Assembly (NCBI GenBank): GCA_947594855.1
Contig: CANQEL010000006.1
Span: 57,687 to 121,686 of the forward strand
DNA from: an uncultured Lachnospiraceae bacterium
GTDB lineage: Bacteria; Bacillota; Clostridia; Lachnospirales; Lachnospiraceae
DNA length: 64,000 bases
Direction: 5' to 3'
The translations under genes and the position numbers were made by a program. The notes under the pieces are model-generated. The model was not told the DNA's origin and made no database searches. It saw only the letters and a list, made by a program, of their open reading frames with translations. Shown piece after piece: positions 1-8,317 of the stretch; position 1 is the first letter of the stretch; each line of letters opens with the position of its first letter.

Positions 1-482
1 TAATCTCCGAGTACAAACGGTTTGAGTATAAGTATAAGAACTCCGCCCGCAAAATTTGCAAGGCTTCCCTGAAGCGACAATCCGATTGCAAGTCCTGCCG
101 AGCCTACAAGCGCGGCAAGCGAAGTGGTCTCAAGCCCCAAAAATCCCGCAATAATTATAATCAGTATAATATGCAGTATAATATTAATTACTGAAGCCAG
201 AAATCTGCTTACACCTTCATCCAGATTCGTTCTGGCAAAACTCTTTTTTATAAGTTTTATAAGCAGCTTTATAAGCTTTTTGCCAATAAAAAATATGATA
301 AGCGCAACTATAATCATAAGTATGTAAGTTATAACGCCCGGTATATGGCTCTTAACATAATCCAGCCAGTTTATAACGTCATTCGATACCTTATCAACTT
401 CTTTGCTTATCTGTTCGGCTGTTTCATCTATCGCCTCAGGCATCTCTTCCGTTAATCTAACAAACAGACTACCGTTTGACAT
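1..482 (-). CDS. MscS-family mechanosensitive channel, 3' end missing
   Basis: Small-conductance mechanosensitive channel of the inner membrane, which opens under hypo-osmotic stress. The frame starts at ATG 482 behind a TTAGGGGGAA ribosome binding site and is still open at base 1, so only the N-terminal part (about 160 residues) is present. An acidic amphipathic N-terminus is followed by hydrophobic helices. The last of these carries the Gly/Ala-rich pore-helix signature (AIGLSLQGSLANFAGG) and then KPFVLGD, which matches TM3 and the start of the beta domain of MscS. The cytoplasmic vestibule lies outside the window. It is the last gene of a minus-strand run with the YesL-like and DUF1015 genes. 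The family assignment is firm; the subfamily cannot be told. Confidence 0.9.
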   Translation of the reverse strand, partial: MSNGSLFVRLTEEMPEAIDETAEQISKEVDKVSNDVINWLDYVKSHIPGVITYILMIIVALIIFFIGKKLIKLLIKLIKKSFARTNLDEGVSRFLASVINIILHIILIIIIAGFLGLETTSLAALVGSAGLAIGLSLQGSLANFAGGVLILILKPFVLGD

Positions 483-504
483 AAAAAATTTTCCCCCTAA
501 TCAA

Positions 505-1170
505 TTATTCCTCATACCATTGTGTAATTACTTCTCCATCCTGTGTAGTTGTCTTTTCAGTATGCATATATTTCTTTAAAACAGGCTCCATCATAAACGA
601 ATACAAAAGCGAGGCAAGAGCAGGTACGACAAGCGGCACAATAGGAAGATACGGAATGAGAAGTATTAAAGCCATTACTGCTGCCAGACTAATCACAATA
701 AACGGTATTGTAAAATATATATGCTTAACCGCCATATATAATGAAAGACGCACAATCTGCCTTTTCTTCATTTCAAATCTCGAAAGGACCGGATAAACAT
801 AGCATGAAACAGCATATATTATAATTCCCATTACCATATATGCGCCCGTCATAAAATTAACTGCGCCGCCATTGTCTTCTACTACTGTAGATACATTAAA
901 AATCATAACAACAGTGAGCAAAAGCTGTATAATCCACAGAATGGTTGCATTCAGGAAATTCAGTCTGAACGAGCGGAAAAATTCCTGGAAAATATATCCC
1001 CTTTCCCTGCGTATAACTTTAACTGTTGTATAATACAAAGCGGTAAGCGATGCGCCTATAGTAATTACAGGAAGCGAAAATATTATAAATAATATACTAA
1101 GATACCCTATGTCAAACAGCTTTCCCAAAACCCTCATAAGTTTGCTGTCACTGTTAAAAATCTCCCTCAT
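505..1170 (-). CDS. YesL-like (DUF624) membrane protein
   Basis: Membrane protein of 221 residues resembling YesL/DUF624. It has an N-terminal MREIFNSDSKLMR amphipathic stretch, then about five hydrophobic segments, including one ending SLPVITIGASLTALYY, a phrase typical of this family. YesL homologues are often found beside sugar-transport or carbohydrate-utilisation genes; their molecular role is unknown. An upstream in-frame ATG at 1188 exists and overlaps the stop of the DUF1015 gene, but the ATG at 1170 has GGAGAG six bases before it, so I chose that. Close spacing with the DUF1015 gene (15 bp) and with the MscS gene suggests one transcript. No sugar transporter is beside it here. Confidence 0.75.
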   Translation of the reverse strand: MREIFNSDSKLMRVLGKLFDIGYLSILFIIFSLPVITIGASLTALYYTTVKVIRRERGYIFQEFFRSFRLNFLNATILWIIQLLLTVVMIFNVSTVVEDNGGAVNFMTGAYMVMGIIIYAVSCYVYPVLSRFEMKKRQIVRLSLYMAVKHIYFTIPFIVISLAAVMALILLIPYLPIVPLVVPALASLLYSFMMEPVLKKYMHTEKTTTQDGEVITQWYEE

Positions 1171-1184
1171 ATCCCACTCTCCAA

Positions 1185-2426
1185 TCATTCAAGGCTGTGT
1201 ATAAACAATCCGCTCCTAAGCTTTGGTTCAAACCACGTAGACTTCGGCGGCATAAGCATACCGGCATCTGCCACTGCAAAAAGTTCATCAATTGAAGTAG
1301 GATATAGCGCAAATGACACTTTCATATCAGAATCGGCTCTCCTTTTAAGCTCTGAAAGCCCCCTTATGCCTCCGATAAAGTCTATTCTCGAATCAGTTCT
1401 TGGGTCTCCTATGCCAAGCACAGGTCCGAGAAGATAATTCTGAAGCAGTGATACATCAAGCGATTCTACCGGATCCGATATCGAAAGAAGCTTCTCATTA
1501 GCCCTTAACACATACCATTCACCCTCAAGATACATTACGAACTCACCTTTGCGGCTGCATGCTGCAGGTTCATTTCCAATACTTATTATATCAAAATTTT
1601 CTTTTATGCGATTTATAAATTCATCTTTATCAAGTCCGTTAAGGTCCTTTACAGTCCTGTTATAATCCATAATCATAAGTTCGTCATGCGGAAACAGTAC
1701 AGACAGAAATTTATTAAATTCCTCATTGCCTGTATAATCCGGATTCTGTTCACGCCTCATAAGGCTTACCTTAACAGCTGACGCAGCTCTGTGGTGCCCG
1801 TCTGCAATATATATGCTTTCAATATCCGAAAAAGCCTTTTCTACAGCTGTAACATCTTCTGTTCTGCCTAATCTCCATACTATGTGATGTATTCCGTCAG
1901 AGGATATAAAATCATATATAGGTTCATCTTTCTTCGCATTATTTACAATATTATTTATAATATCATTTGAACGATACGCAAGAAAAATAGGCCCTGTCTG
2001 CGCATTACATGTATCCACATGCCTTATCCTGTCCATCTCCTTATCTGCTCTCGTATTCTCATGCTTTTTGATAACCTGGTTGATATAATCGTCAACAGAA
2101 GCACAGGCTACAATACCTGTCTGGGAACGCCCGTTCATTACCTGCTCATATATATAATAAACTTCCTCGTCATCCTTTTCATATACACCGTCAGCTATCA
2201 TTTTATCAAGAAGCTCTTTAGCCCTGGCATATACTCTTGGGTCATATGTGTCTACACTATCATCAAATCCTGTCTCCGCCCTGTCTATATTAAGAAATGA
2301 CAAGGGTTCTTTTTCAGTCACCTTTTTTGCTTCCTGCCTGTTATAGACATCATATGGAAGTGCCGCTACTTTGTCCGCCACATCTTTATTTGGCCTTATG
2401 CAGCGAAATGGTTTTATCTGTGCCAT
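1185..2426 (-). CDS. DUF1015 family protein
   Basis: Cytoplasmic protein of 413 residues. It opens with MAQIKPFRCIRP and ALPYDVYNRQEA and later has YIADGHHRAASA and the GDPRTDSRIDFIGG stretch, the diagnostic segments of DUF1015 (a family of unknown function, weakly linked to serine kinase SbnI-like folds). The longer frame starts 24 codons upstream, but ATG 2426 is preceded by GGAGGAAATACAG and is clearly the true start. It heads a three-gene minus-strand run (DUF1015, YesL-like, MscS). A well-formed sigma-A promoter lies just upstream. The family call is confident; the reaction is not known. Confidence 0.85.
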   Translation of the reverse strand: MAQIKPFRCIRPNKDVADKVAALPYDVYNRQEAKKVTEKEPLSFLNIDRAETGFDDSVDTYDPRVYARAKELLDKMIADGVYEKDDEEVYYIYEQVMNGRSQTGIVACASVDDYINQVIKKHENTRADKEMDRIRHVDTCNAQTGPIFLAYRSNDIINNIVNNAKKDEPIYDFISSDGIHHIVWRLGRTEDVTAVEKAFSDIESIYIADGHHRAASAVKVSLMRREQNPDYTGNEEFNKFLSVLFPHDELMIMDYNRTVKDLNGLDKDEFINRIKENFDIISIGNEPAACSRKGEFVMYLEGEWYVLRANEKLLSISDPVESLDVSLLQNYLLGPVLGIGDPRTDSRIDFIGGIRGLSELKRRADSDMKVSFALYPTSIDELFAVADAGMLMPPKSTWFEPKLRSGLFIHSLE

Positions 2427-2459
2427 CTGTATTTCCTCCAAAATAAATTTACTCTTTTC

Positions 2460-2508
2460 ATTATATATTCTCAAAATACTTTTGACAACCCATAGCAAAT
2501 ATTATAAT
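2460..2508. promoter_or_regulatory. Divergent sigma-A promoters sharing one -35 site
   Basis: On the minus strand TTGTCA (2487-2482) is followed after 17 bases by TATAAT (2465-2460), driving the DUF1015 gene. On the plus strand TTGACA (2482-2487) is followed after 15 bases by TATAAT (2503-2508), driving the AI-2E transporter gene. The two -35 boxes are the same six base pairs read from both strands (TTGACAA/TTGTCAA). Two polymerases could not bind together, so the genes may compete. The plus promoter has a short spacer. Confidence 0.6.
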
Positions 2509-2541
2509 ATATTTAAAAAAGATTGAAGGACATATAATTTC

Positions 2542-3897
2542 ATGGAAAACAATAAATCTGAAAACAATAAACCAAAATTTTTTAACAAAAAACTTTTGCC
2601 TGTTTCTTTTGCACTGTTTTTTGCCATTGCGCTAAGTATACTCTTTTTCTTTATAGTATATAATGCAAAAGATGTAAACCTTGGACTCGGCAAACTTATA
2701 TCGGCTATAAAGCCTTTCATATACGGCGCAGTATTTGCTTATCTGCTTGTTCCTATGTGCAATTACTTTGAAAGGCATCTGAACAGGCTTTTTATAAACC
2801 GTTTCGGAATGGAAAAATCCAAATCCGCAAATATATGCCAGATAATAAGCATATTCTTAAGCCTGTGCCTTGGATTATTCGTCATATATATACTGCTGTC
2901 GCTTGTCCTTCCGCAGCTTATAGTCAGCCTGACAACAATTACAAGAAACTTTGATACATATTATATAAAAGTGTCTTCATGGGTACAGAATCTATTTAAA
3001 AACAACGAATTTTTACGCAACTATTTTGAAACAATATCAGATAACGTGACAGATGTAGCTTCACAGTGGATAAAAAATGAACTGCTTCCAAGCACAACAA
3101 CGCTGATAAGCAACCTTTCGGGAGGACTTCTCGGTGCATTTTCCATAATCAAAAATATATTTATCGGCCTTATAGTCGCAATATATTTCCTTAGAAGCCG
3201 CGCGTCATTTGCCGCGCAGTCACGAATTTTTGTACATTGCATTTTCCGTCAGAAGCTCGCAGACCGTATTATAGAAGAAGTAAAATTTGCCAATAAAATG
3301 TTTATGGGATTCATATCCGGCAGACTTGTAGATTCAACAATAATCGGCCTCTTATGTTTTATAGGCATAAGCATTATGGGTATGCCTTATCCTCTGCTTG
3401 TAAGCGTACTTGTAGGAGTAACCAACATAATCCCGTTTTTCGGTCCTTTCATAGGAGGTATACCTGCTGCCTTTATTATACTTATGGCAAGCCCTGCCAA
3501 ATGTATATGGTTTATAATATTCATTGTTATACTACAGCAGATTGACGGTAATATAATAGGTCCTAAAATCCTTGGTGAAATGACGAATCTGAGCAGCTTC
3601 TGGGTACTGTTTTCAATTATGCTTTTCAGCGGCCTGTTCGGATTTGTCGGAATGATTATAGGAGTGCCTGTATTTGCAGTAATATATCACATGGCGCAGG
3701 AACTTATTATGAAAGGAATGAAACGGACAGGTTACGTGCCAACCCCTGAAGATGCGGAAGTATCCAAACTAAACGCTTACCTGGCCGCTAAAGAATCTCC
3801 CCCGCCACCAAAAGAAGAACATAAGAAAAAGATATTGCAATTTAAAAATCCGCTTACAGATATAAAAGATAAGAATAAAAATAAAAACACGAAATAA
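2542..3897 (+). CDS. AI-2E family transporter (PerM/TqsA-like)
   Basis: Integral membrane protein of 451 residues in the AI-2E exporter-like superfamily. Hydrophobic segments cluster at residues 15-40, 55-75, 95-125, 200-225, then a block of four near 255-390. The second half has the family signature GVTNIIPFFGPFIGGIPAA followed by DGNIIGPKILG and the GMIIGVPVFAVIY helix. The C-terminal tail is Lys-rich and cytoplasmic. Members are proposed to export small molecules such as AI-2 or to act as Na+/H+ antiporters; the substrate is not shown by the sequence. The gene stands alone between a divergent promoter and a strong terminator. Confidence 0.85.
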   Translation: MENNKSENNKPKFFNKKLLPVSFALFFAIALSILFFFIVYNAKDVNLGLGKLISAIKPFIYGAVFAYLLVPMCNYFERHLNRLFINRFGMEKSKSANICQIISIFLSLCLGLFVIYILLSLVLPQLIVSLTTITRNFDTYYIKVSSWVQNLFKNNEFLRNYFETISDNVTDVASQWIKNELLPSTTTLISNLSGGLLGAFSIIKNIFIGLIVAIYFLRSRASFAAQSRIFVHCIFRQKLADRIIEEVKFANKMFMGFISGRLVDSTIIGLLCFIGISIMGMPYPLLVSVLVGVTNIIPFFGPFIGGIPAAFIILMASPAKCIWFIIFIVILQQIDGNIIGPKILGEMTNLSSFWVLFSIMLFSGLFGFVGMIIGVPVFAVIYHMAQELIMKGMKRTGYVPTPEDAEVSKLNAYLAAKESPPPPKEEHKKKILQFKNPLTDIKDKNKNKNTK

Positions 3898-3900
3898 TTA

Positions 3901-3946
3901 AGAACCGGAGTGATACAGTATTCTGTATTTCTCCGGTTCTTTTTAT
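3901..3946 (+). terminator. Rho-independent terminator of the AI-2E transporter gene
   Basis: Arms agaaccggag and ctccggttct pair over 10 bp, the loop can fold further, and a T-run (ttttta) follows. The stem is symmetric and may also serve the convergent lipoprotein gene. Confidence 0.85.
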
Positions 3947-3949
3947 ATC

Positions 3950-4312
3950 TCAGTTATTCTGTGACAATGCATCATCTACTCCGTTCCCTACATCATCTAC
4001 CGCATCATCTACTCCGCTTCCTATATCCTCTACTGCATCTCCCACACCGTTAGTAACATCATCTACTGCATTTCCCATATCGTCAGTAACATTGTTTGAA
4101 TCACCACTATTGTTATCGTTTGCTGCATCGTCTTTCTTATCATCAGTTCCATTGGTAGCGCCATTGGTATTATCATTATTATCTGTTTCCGCATTACTAT
4201 CGGCCGGTTTTTCTGTTGCCTTGTTATCTGTTCTGCCATTACTATTGCCGCATCCGATTAATGCAAATGACATACATGCAATGGTCATAAATAAACATAA
4301 TTTTCTTTTCAC
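3950..4312 (-). CDS. Small acidic lipoprotein with DxVxNGVxDAV repeats
   Basis: Predicted lipoprotein of 120 residues. A basic N-terminus (MKRKL), a hydrophobic core and the lipobox LIGC at residues 18-21 show lipid anchoring at Cys21. The mature part is low-complexity Asn/Asp/Gly/Thr, then repeats of about 11 residues of the type DDVxNGVGDAV (five or so) to the end. This amphipathic acidic pattern could form helices or bind cations, but no function can be assigned. The start is GTG at 4312, supported by AGGAGGA eight bases upstream. It converges on the AI-2E transporter and probably shares its terminator. Similar short lipoproteins are common in Lachnospiraceae. Confidence 0.75.
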   Translation of the reverse strand: MKRKLCLFMTIACMSFALIGCGNSNGRTDNKATEKPADSNAETDNNDNTNGATNGTDDKKDDAANDNNSGDSNNVTDDMGNAVDDVTNGVGDAVEDIGSGVDDAVDDVGNGVDDALSQNN

Positions 4313-4426
4313 AGTATTGTTCCTCCTGAAATATTTTTTTCAATTATATTATTCCGCAGATAATCAATTTTATACATACACAGGTACATGCATTTCTTTC
4401 ATACAATATATAAAAGGAGAATTTAT

Positions 4427-4933
4427 ATGAAAAATATAATTAAAGCCAATAATATCTGTTACTCAGGATATATTAATAATATATCATTTATATGCAGCGA
4501 AGGAGAAATCCTTACCATAAACACATGTTCAGAATATGCTTCTTCCGCTATTCTTTCAATAATATGCGGCCTTATTATACCCGAAAAAGGCAGTATTACC
4601 ATAAACAACAAAAAACCTGAAGTGTCATTTCTTAATTATGGTTATTTTTTCACTTCAGGTTCTAATGAGATTAATTATCTTATGCTTAATAATATGCTTG
4701 AAACATATGGAATAATAAGTCATAAAGCGGAGAATACGCTTAGCCGGAATTATGCTTCATTTATAAAATCCCTGCTTTCACTCCCTGAAATAATTTTAAT
4801 CAGCGAGTCTGTAAGCGCTTATTTTTATAGACATGAAAGCCTGTTAAACTTTCTCAGAGAAATTGTTTCAAATGAAAACAAGCTCTGTATAATGACTGTT
4901 AATAGTTCTCTGTTACCCCGGTCAAATCCTTAA
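4427..4933 (+). CDS. Degenerate ABC-ATPase-like protein lacking Walker A
   Basis: Protein of 168 residues starting at ATG 4427 behind AAAAGGAG. It keeps the outline of an ABC transporter ATP-binding subunit: an opening KANNICYSGYINNISF like the A-loop strand, SILSIICGLIIPEKGSITIN like the segment after Walker A, a signature-like LSRNYASFIKSLLSLPEIILISES, and a following helix. Where Walker A (GxxGxGKS/T) should be it has NTCSEYASSA, with no Lys. The Walker B position reads IILISES rather than LLLDEP. It cannot hydrolyse ATP in the normal way. It is shorter than the usual 220+ residues and no permease is near. It overlaps the tcdA 3' end by 35 bp, tail to tail. It could be a decaying gene or a regulatory pseudo-ATPase. 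Confidence 0.6.
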   Translation: MKNIIKANNICYSGYINNISFICSEGEILTINTCSEYASSAILSIICGLIIPEKGSITINNKKPEVSFLNYGYFFTSGSNEINYLMLNNMLETYGIISHKAENTLSRNYASFIKSLLSLPEIILISESVSAYFYRHESLLNFLREIVSNENKLCIMTVNSSLLPRSNP

Positions 4934-5594
4934 CTACTTCACCGGCAATGATCATTCCGGCAACAGAGGGTACAAACGCATTGGATGCAGGAAAATCGCT
5001 TCTTGTAACAATTGGTTTTTCCTTTGAATATACTACCTTAAGACTTTCTATGCCATTTTTCTTAAGTTCTCTCCTCATTACTCTTGCAAGAGGGTCTTCT
5101 GAGGTTTCATATATATCCGCTACCATAAAACCTGCAGGATTCAATTTGTTACCTGCACCCATACTGCTTATAACAGGTACTCCTGCTCTTTGTGATTCTA
5201 AAATAATATGAATCTTTGCTGTTACCGTATCTACTGCATCCACTACATATGAATAAGATGTAAAATCAAATTCGTCTTTGGTTTCCGGCAGGAAAAAACA
5301 TTTATAAGTATTAACAACAGCATCAGGATTGATATCAAGAATACGTTCTTTCATAACATCAACTTTATATCTTCCGACCGTCTTGGTTGTAGCTATAATC
5401 TGCCTGTTAATATTAGTAACAGACACAGTATCATTATCTATAATATCGATTGTACCTACTCCGCTTCTTGCAAGCGCTTCCGTTACATAGCCGCCAACAC
5501 CACCTATTCCGAATACCGCTACTCTGGAATCATGCAATATCTGCATTGCTTCCTTTCCTAACAATAATTCTGTCCGTATAAATTTCTCTTCCAT
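4899..5594 (-). CDS. tcdA: tRNA threonylcarbamoyladenosine dehydratase TcdA (ThiF/E1-like)
   Basis: E1-like adenylating enzyme of 231 residues that uses ATP to cyclise t6A at position 37 of ANN-decoding tRNAs to ct6A. The Rossmann P-loop GIGGVGGYVTEALARSG lies near residues 28-45, followed by DNDTVSVTNINRQI (the Asp/Arg substrate-binding stretch), DAVDTVTAKIHII and SSMGAGNKLNP. The C-terminus has the FVPSVAGMIIAGEVV helix typical of TcdA/CsdL. The start at 5594 has AGGAGG at good spacing; an in-frame ATG eight codons earlier lies upstream of that site. It lacks the zinc CxxC pairs of ThiF and MoeB, which favours TcdA. Confidence 0.85.
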   Translation of the reverse strand: MEEKFIRTELLLGKEAMQILHDSRVAVFGIGGVGGYVTEALARSGVGTIDIIDNDTVSVTNINRQIIATTKTVGRYKVDVMKERILDINPDAVVNTYKCFFLPETKDEFDFTSYSYVVDAVDTVTAKIHIILESQRAGVPVISSMGAGNKLNPAGFMVADIYETSEDPLARVMRRELKKNGIESLKVVYSKEKPIVTRSDFPASNAFVPSVAGMIIAGEVVKDLTGVTENY

Positions 5595-5616
5595 GATATT
5601 ATGCCTCCTGCTATAC

Positions 5617-5654
5617 AAAAAACTACATACTCTTTCGAGTATGCAGTTTTTTCA
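5617..5654 (-). terminator. Rho-independent terminator of the surface-protein gene
   Basis: Read on the minus strand, arms aaaaaactgcatactc and gagtatgtagtttttt pair around a four-base loop and end in a T-run. It lies 18 bp past the stop of the surface-protein gene and ahead of tcdA. Confidence 0.8.
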
Positions 5655-5671
5655 TTATTGTATAACTAATT

Positions 5672-7990
5672 TTAATTATTTACAGGTTCATAGACTGCCC
5701 TGAATACCCTGTCCATATTTCTCCAGTCATCATGTCTTGTCATATCAGTGCTTACAGTCTCTCCTGTTCTTACATCAATCCATTTTACAAACTTGTAACC
5801 TTCTTTAGGTTCAGGAGCTTTAACTTCAAATACTACGTCTGCAGGTATTGCTGTCGGCCATATCATACTCGTCTTTACACCCCTGTAATCAGTAAATCCT
5901 TCACAATATTTCATATCAGCCTCGTATATAACTCCCCATACCACACGTACAGCATCCTTATACTTACCTGTTTCCATATGAATATTGAATTCTGCATTAG
6001 TATACGGCTGATAACGTTTACATCCTTCATTGCCGCATCTAAGTCTCTGCTCACCTTCAGAATTGGTATATTCTACCCAGTTATGTCCTTTTCCCGGTCT
6101 TGATTCCAATATATCACGAGCTTTGCACTCAGTACATTCCCTATACTTTACATAACCCAGGCATACCGAATCGCATATTATTATATCACTCCAGGTATGT
6201 TCTTTAGTAGGAATTATCTCCGGTTCAATTCCATTTTCATATGCGCCGCATCTTGAACATGCGCTATATTCAGTCATACCGGCTTTACTACATGTTGCAG
6301 GCACTTCAGCATGATGAATATAATCATGGCCTACGGCTACTATTGATGTATAACGTGTATGGGTTTCACCGCAATAAATACATTCTGAACTCTCTGTTCC
6401 CCTCTTCGTACATGTTGCGTCACCATTGTAATGGTAACATGTATATTTGTGTCCGTGAGGCTGCACGTAAGACACCTTATCAACCACACCGCAGCGCTCG
6501 CATCTATGGGTACTATATCCGCCTTCTGTACATGTAACCTCAGCAGGAATTACTCCGCCCCACTTATGTCCGAGCTTAGGAAATGTAACTTTATCTATTA
6601 CATCTCCACAGCGTGTACATTTCTTATATTCTGCCCCATTCTTTGTACATGTTGCTTCCTCCTTAACTTCCTGATAATCATGTCCCACCGGTTTATCAGT
6701 ATAGTGGAAGAAATCCTGTCCGCAAATAATACAATGTGAATGTTTTTCGCCTCTCTGTGTACATGTTGCATCTCTGTCTTTCTCCGGATAAGGTTCTAAC
6801 TTATGACCGTCGCTGATAATCTTCGTCTCCGTAAAGCCACATTCTTCACAAACACGTATTTCCTTACCTGTTGTATAGCAGGTTGCTTCCTTTATTGTCT
6901 GCCATCCGTTAAACGAATGGGAGTGTGGTAAAATAACCTGCGGTTTGGTAGCATAATCACAGAGTGAACATGTTTTATAAGCTGTCTGTCCTGCTGCTGT
7001 ACAGGTTTCAGGTATTGCATCATGTAATATAATAGTATGTCCGGTCATAGGAATAACAACCGACACAGTATAACCGCATGAGCATCTTCCGACTGATTCT
7101 CCGTTTTCTGTACATTTTGCCGCAGATACAGTCCACGTATAACTATGTTCATGAGGCGCTTCTATAACCGGTGCTTCCGTAGCAGGGGCTTCTATAGCCG
7201 GTATCTCCGTAGCCGGCGCTTCTGTTTCAATAACGGGAGTCTCTGTAGCCGGCGCTTTCACAACCGGTGCTTTCGTAGCCGGAGCTTTTGTAGCCGGTAC
7301 TTTTGTTGCCGGTACCTCTGTTTTAGTTACAGGGGGTTCCGTCTTTGGAGCCTCTGTTTTCGGTTCCTGTGTTTTGGAAACCTGTTTTTCTATCGACGCT
7401 GCCTTTCTGGAAACATCTGCTCCGCTAAGCGCTGCACTTACTGCTGCATTTACTGCTGTATCCACAGCCGATGCATTATTCAATACAACAGGGCTTACGG
7501 CATTATAATCTGTTTCAGCAGCACTGTTTCCTATAGTCTGCATACTTAAACCTGATTTACAGCCTTTTCCTTCAAAAAGGCTTTCATATACATCCAGTCT
7601 GGATTCCGGAACTTCAAGCACTATATTTTTTACACCTGTAAACGCCTTATTTCCAACCTTTGTAAGACTTTTTGACTTTACAGTGATTCTTCTGAGTTTT
7701 TTACATCCTGCAAACGCTTTCTGTCCAACGGCCGTAACTGTTAATGAATATTTACCTTTTTTTACTGTCTGTGGTATTACTGCTGAACTTATATTCTGTG
7801 ATTTACCACCGATTACCATTACTGTTCCCTGTTTCTTTTTCAGGGAAGTAATCTGATATTTAAGACTTCCACTTGTAAAAGTAGTTCCCTTTCTGATTGA
7901 AGAAGCAGAAACTCCTGCTCCGACTGCCATTGTACCGGATATTACCGCCAGTACAAGCACTATCATTATAATACGTTTTTTCAATCTCAT
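5672..7990 (-). CDS. Secreted LRR surface protein with Cys-pair repeats, under c-di-GMP riboswitch
   Basis: Secreted protein of 772 residues. A signal peptide (MRLKKRIIMIVLVLAVISG, cleavage near residue 30) is followed by a BspA-type LRR (VGQKAFAGCKKLRRITV, then VGNKAFTGVKNIVLEV). Next comes a Lys/Glu-Ala-Pro-Ala-Thr linker (about residues 205-280) and ten or so repeats of roughly 45-50 residues of the form ATCTExGxxxxRCxxCG...GHxY. The last 90 residues end in a beta domain (YKFVKWIDVRTGETV) resembling InlB B-repeats. The Cys pairs could bind metal or form disulphides. There is no LPXTG or other obvious wall anchor. The role is probably adhesion or a cell-surface structure. Regulation by the upstream riboswitch implies a link to the motile/sessile decision. 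Confidence 0.75.
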   Translation of the reverse strand: MRLKKRIIMIVLVLAVISGTMAVGAGVSASSIRKGTTFTSGSLKYQITSLKKKQGTVMVIGGKSQNISSAVIPQTVKKGKYSLTVTAVGQKAFAGCKKLRRITVKSKSLTKVGNKAFTGVKNIVLEVPESRLDVYESLFEGKGCKSGLSMQTIGNSAAETDYNAVSPVVLNNASAVDTAVNAAVSAALSGADVSRKAASIEKQVSKTQEPKTEAPKTEPPVTKTEVPATKVPATKAPATKAPVVKAPATETPVIETEAPATEIPAIEAPATEAPVIEAPHEHSYTWTVSAAKCTENGESVGRCSCGYTVSVVIPMTGHTIILHDAIPETCTAAGQTAYKTCSLCDYATKPQVILPHSHSFNGWQTIKEATCYTTGKEIRVCEECGFTETKIISDGHKLEPYPEKDRDATCTQRGEKHSHCIICGQDFFHYTDKPVGHDYQEVKEEATCTKNGAEYKKCTRCGDVIDKVTFPKLGHKWGGVIPAEVTCTEGGYSTHRCERCGVVDKVSYVQPHGHKYTCYHYNGDATCTKRGTESSECIYCGETHTRYTSIVAVGHDYIHHAEVPATCSKAGMTEYSACSRCGAYENGIEPEIIPTKEHTWSDIIICDSVCLGYVKYRECTECKARDILESRPGKGHNWVEYTNSEGEQRLRCGNEGCKRYQPYTNAEFNIHMETGKYKDAVRVVWGVIYEADMKYCEGFTDYRGVKTSMIWPTAIPADVVFEVKAPEPKEGYKFVKWIDVRTGETVSTDMTRHDDWRNMDRVFRAVYEPVNN

Positions 7991-8034
7991 ATCGCTCTCT
8001 CCTTTTTACTTTAAAAGCAACTTATAATATTTAC

Positions 8035-8072
8035 AGAAACAAAACAACCGCTGGTTACAAAACCAGCGGTTA
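8035..8072 (-). terminator. Riboswitch-associated terminator (expression platform)
   Basis: On the minus strand aaccgctggtt pairs with aaccagcggtt (11 bp, loop of about 4) and is followed by gttttgttt. It sits about 65 bases downstream of the aptamer and 45 bases before the surface-protein start, where a transcriptional expression platform is expected. Confidence 0.8.
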
Positions 8073-8135
8073 GCATACATCCATCTTAAAATACAGGTAC
8101 GACATATATGTATAACCTATACAAAATAATATAAG

Positions 8136-8222
8136 TGAATGCGGCAACCGGCTGTCATAGTCTTAACGACCTTAGACCCTTGGCTTTGCGTCCTTAATTT
8201 TCATTAAGTTTGCCCTTATGTT
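8136..8222 (-). promoter_or_regulatory. Cyclic-di-GMP-I (GEMM-I) riboswitch aptamer
   Basis: Read on the minus strand, the element has GGGCAAAC, a stem closed by a GAAA tetraloop (cttaat-GAAA-attaag), GGACGCAAAGCC, a second stem with GTCTAAGGTC and the paired GACTATGACAGCC, then GGTTGCCG closing the basal helix. These are the invariant parts of the GEMM-I c-di-GMP aptamer: tetraloop, its receptor and the G/A ligand-binding junction. A perfect sigma-A promoter lies just upstream and a terminator hairpin downstream, so ligand probably controls transcription into the surface-protein gene. Whether c-di-GMP turns it on or off is not decided here. Confidence 0.93.
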
Positions 8223-8248
8223 AAATTAATTTACGCTTACACACCTAT

Positions 8249-8277
8249 ATCATACCTGACAAAAATATCATTGTCAA
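8249..8277 (-). promoter_or_regulatory. Sigma-A promoter of the riboswitch transcript
   Basis: TTGACA (8277-8272), a 17-base spacer, then TATGAT (8254-8249). Transcription would start about 25 bases before the aptamer. Confidence 0.8.
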
Positions 8278-8317
8278 TTAGATGAAATATTAAATTAAAA
8301 TGCCTTAAATAAACATT

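Noticed and set aside
4092..4430. Plus-strand frame opposite the small lipoprotein
   Set aside because: Shadow of the acidic repeat; the minus strand has a lipobox and a good binding site.
7145..7549. Plus-strand frame of 134 codons opposite the KAPATK linker
   Set aside because: Shadow of the low-complexity linker; Arg/Cys/Phe-rich and without a start signal.
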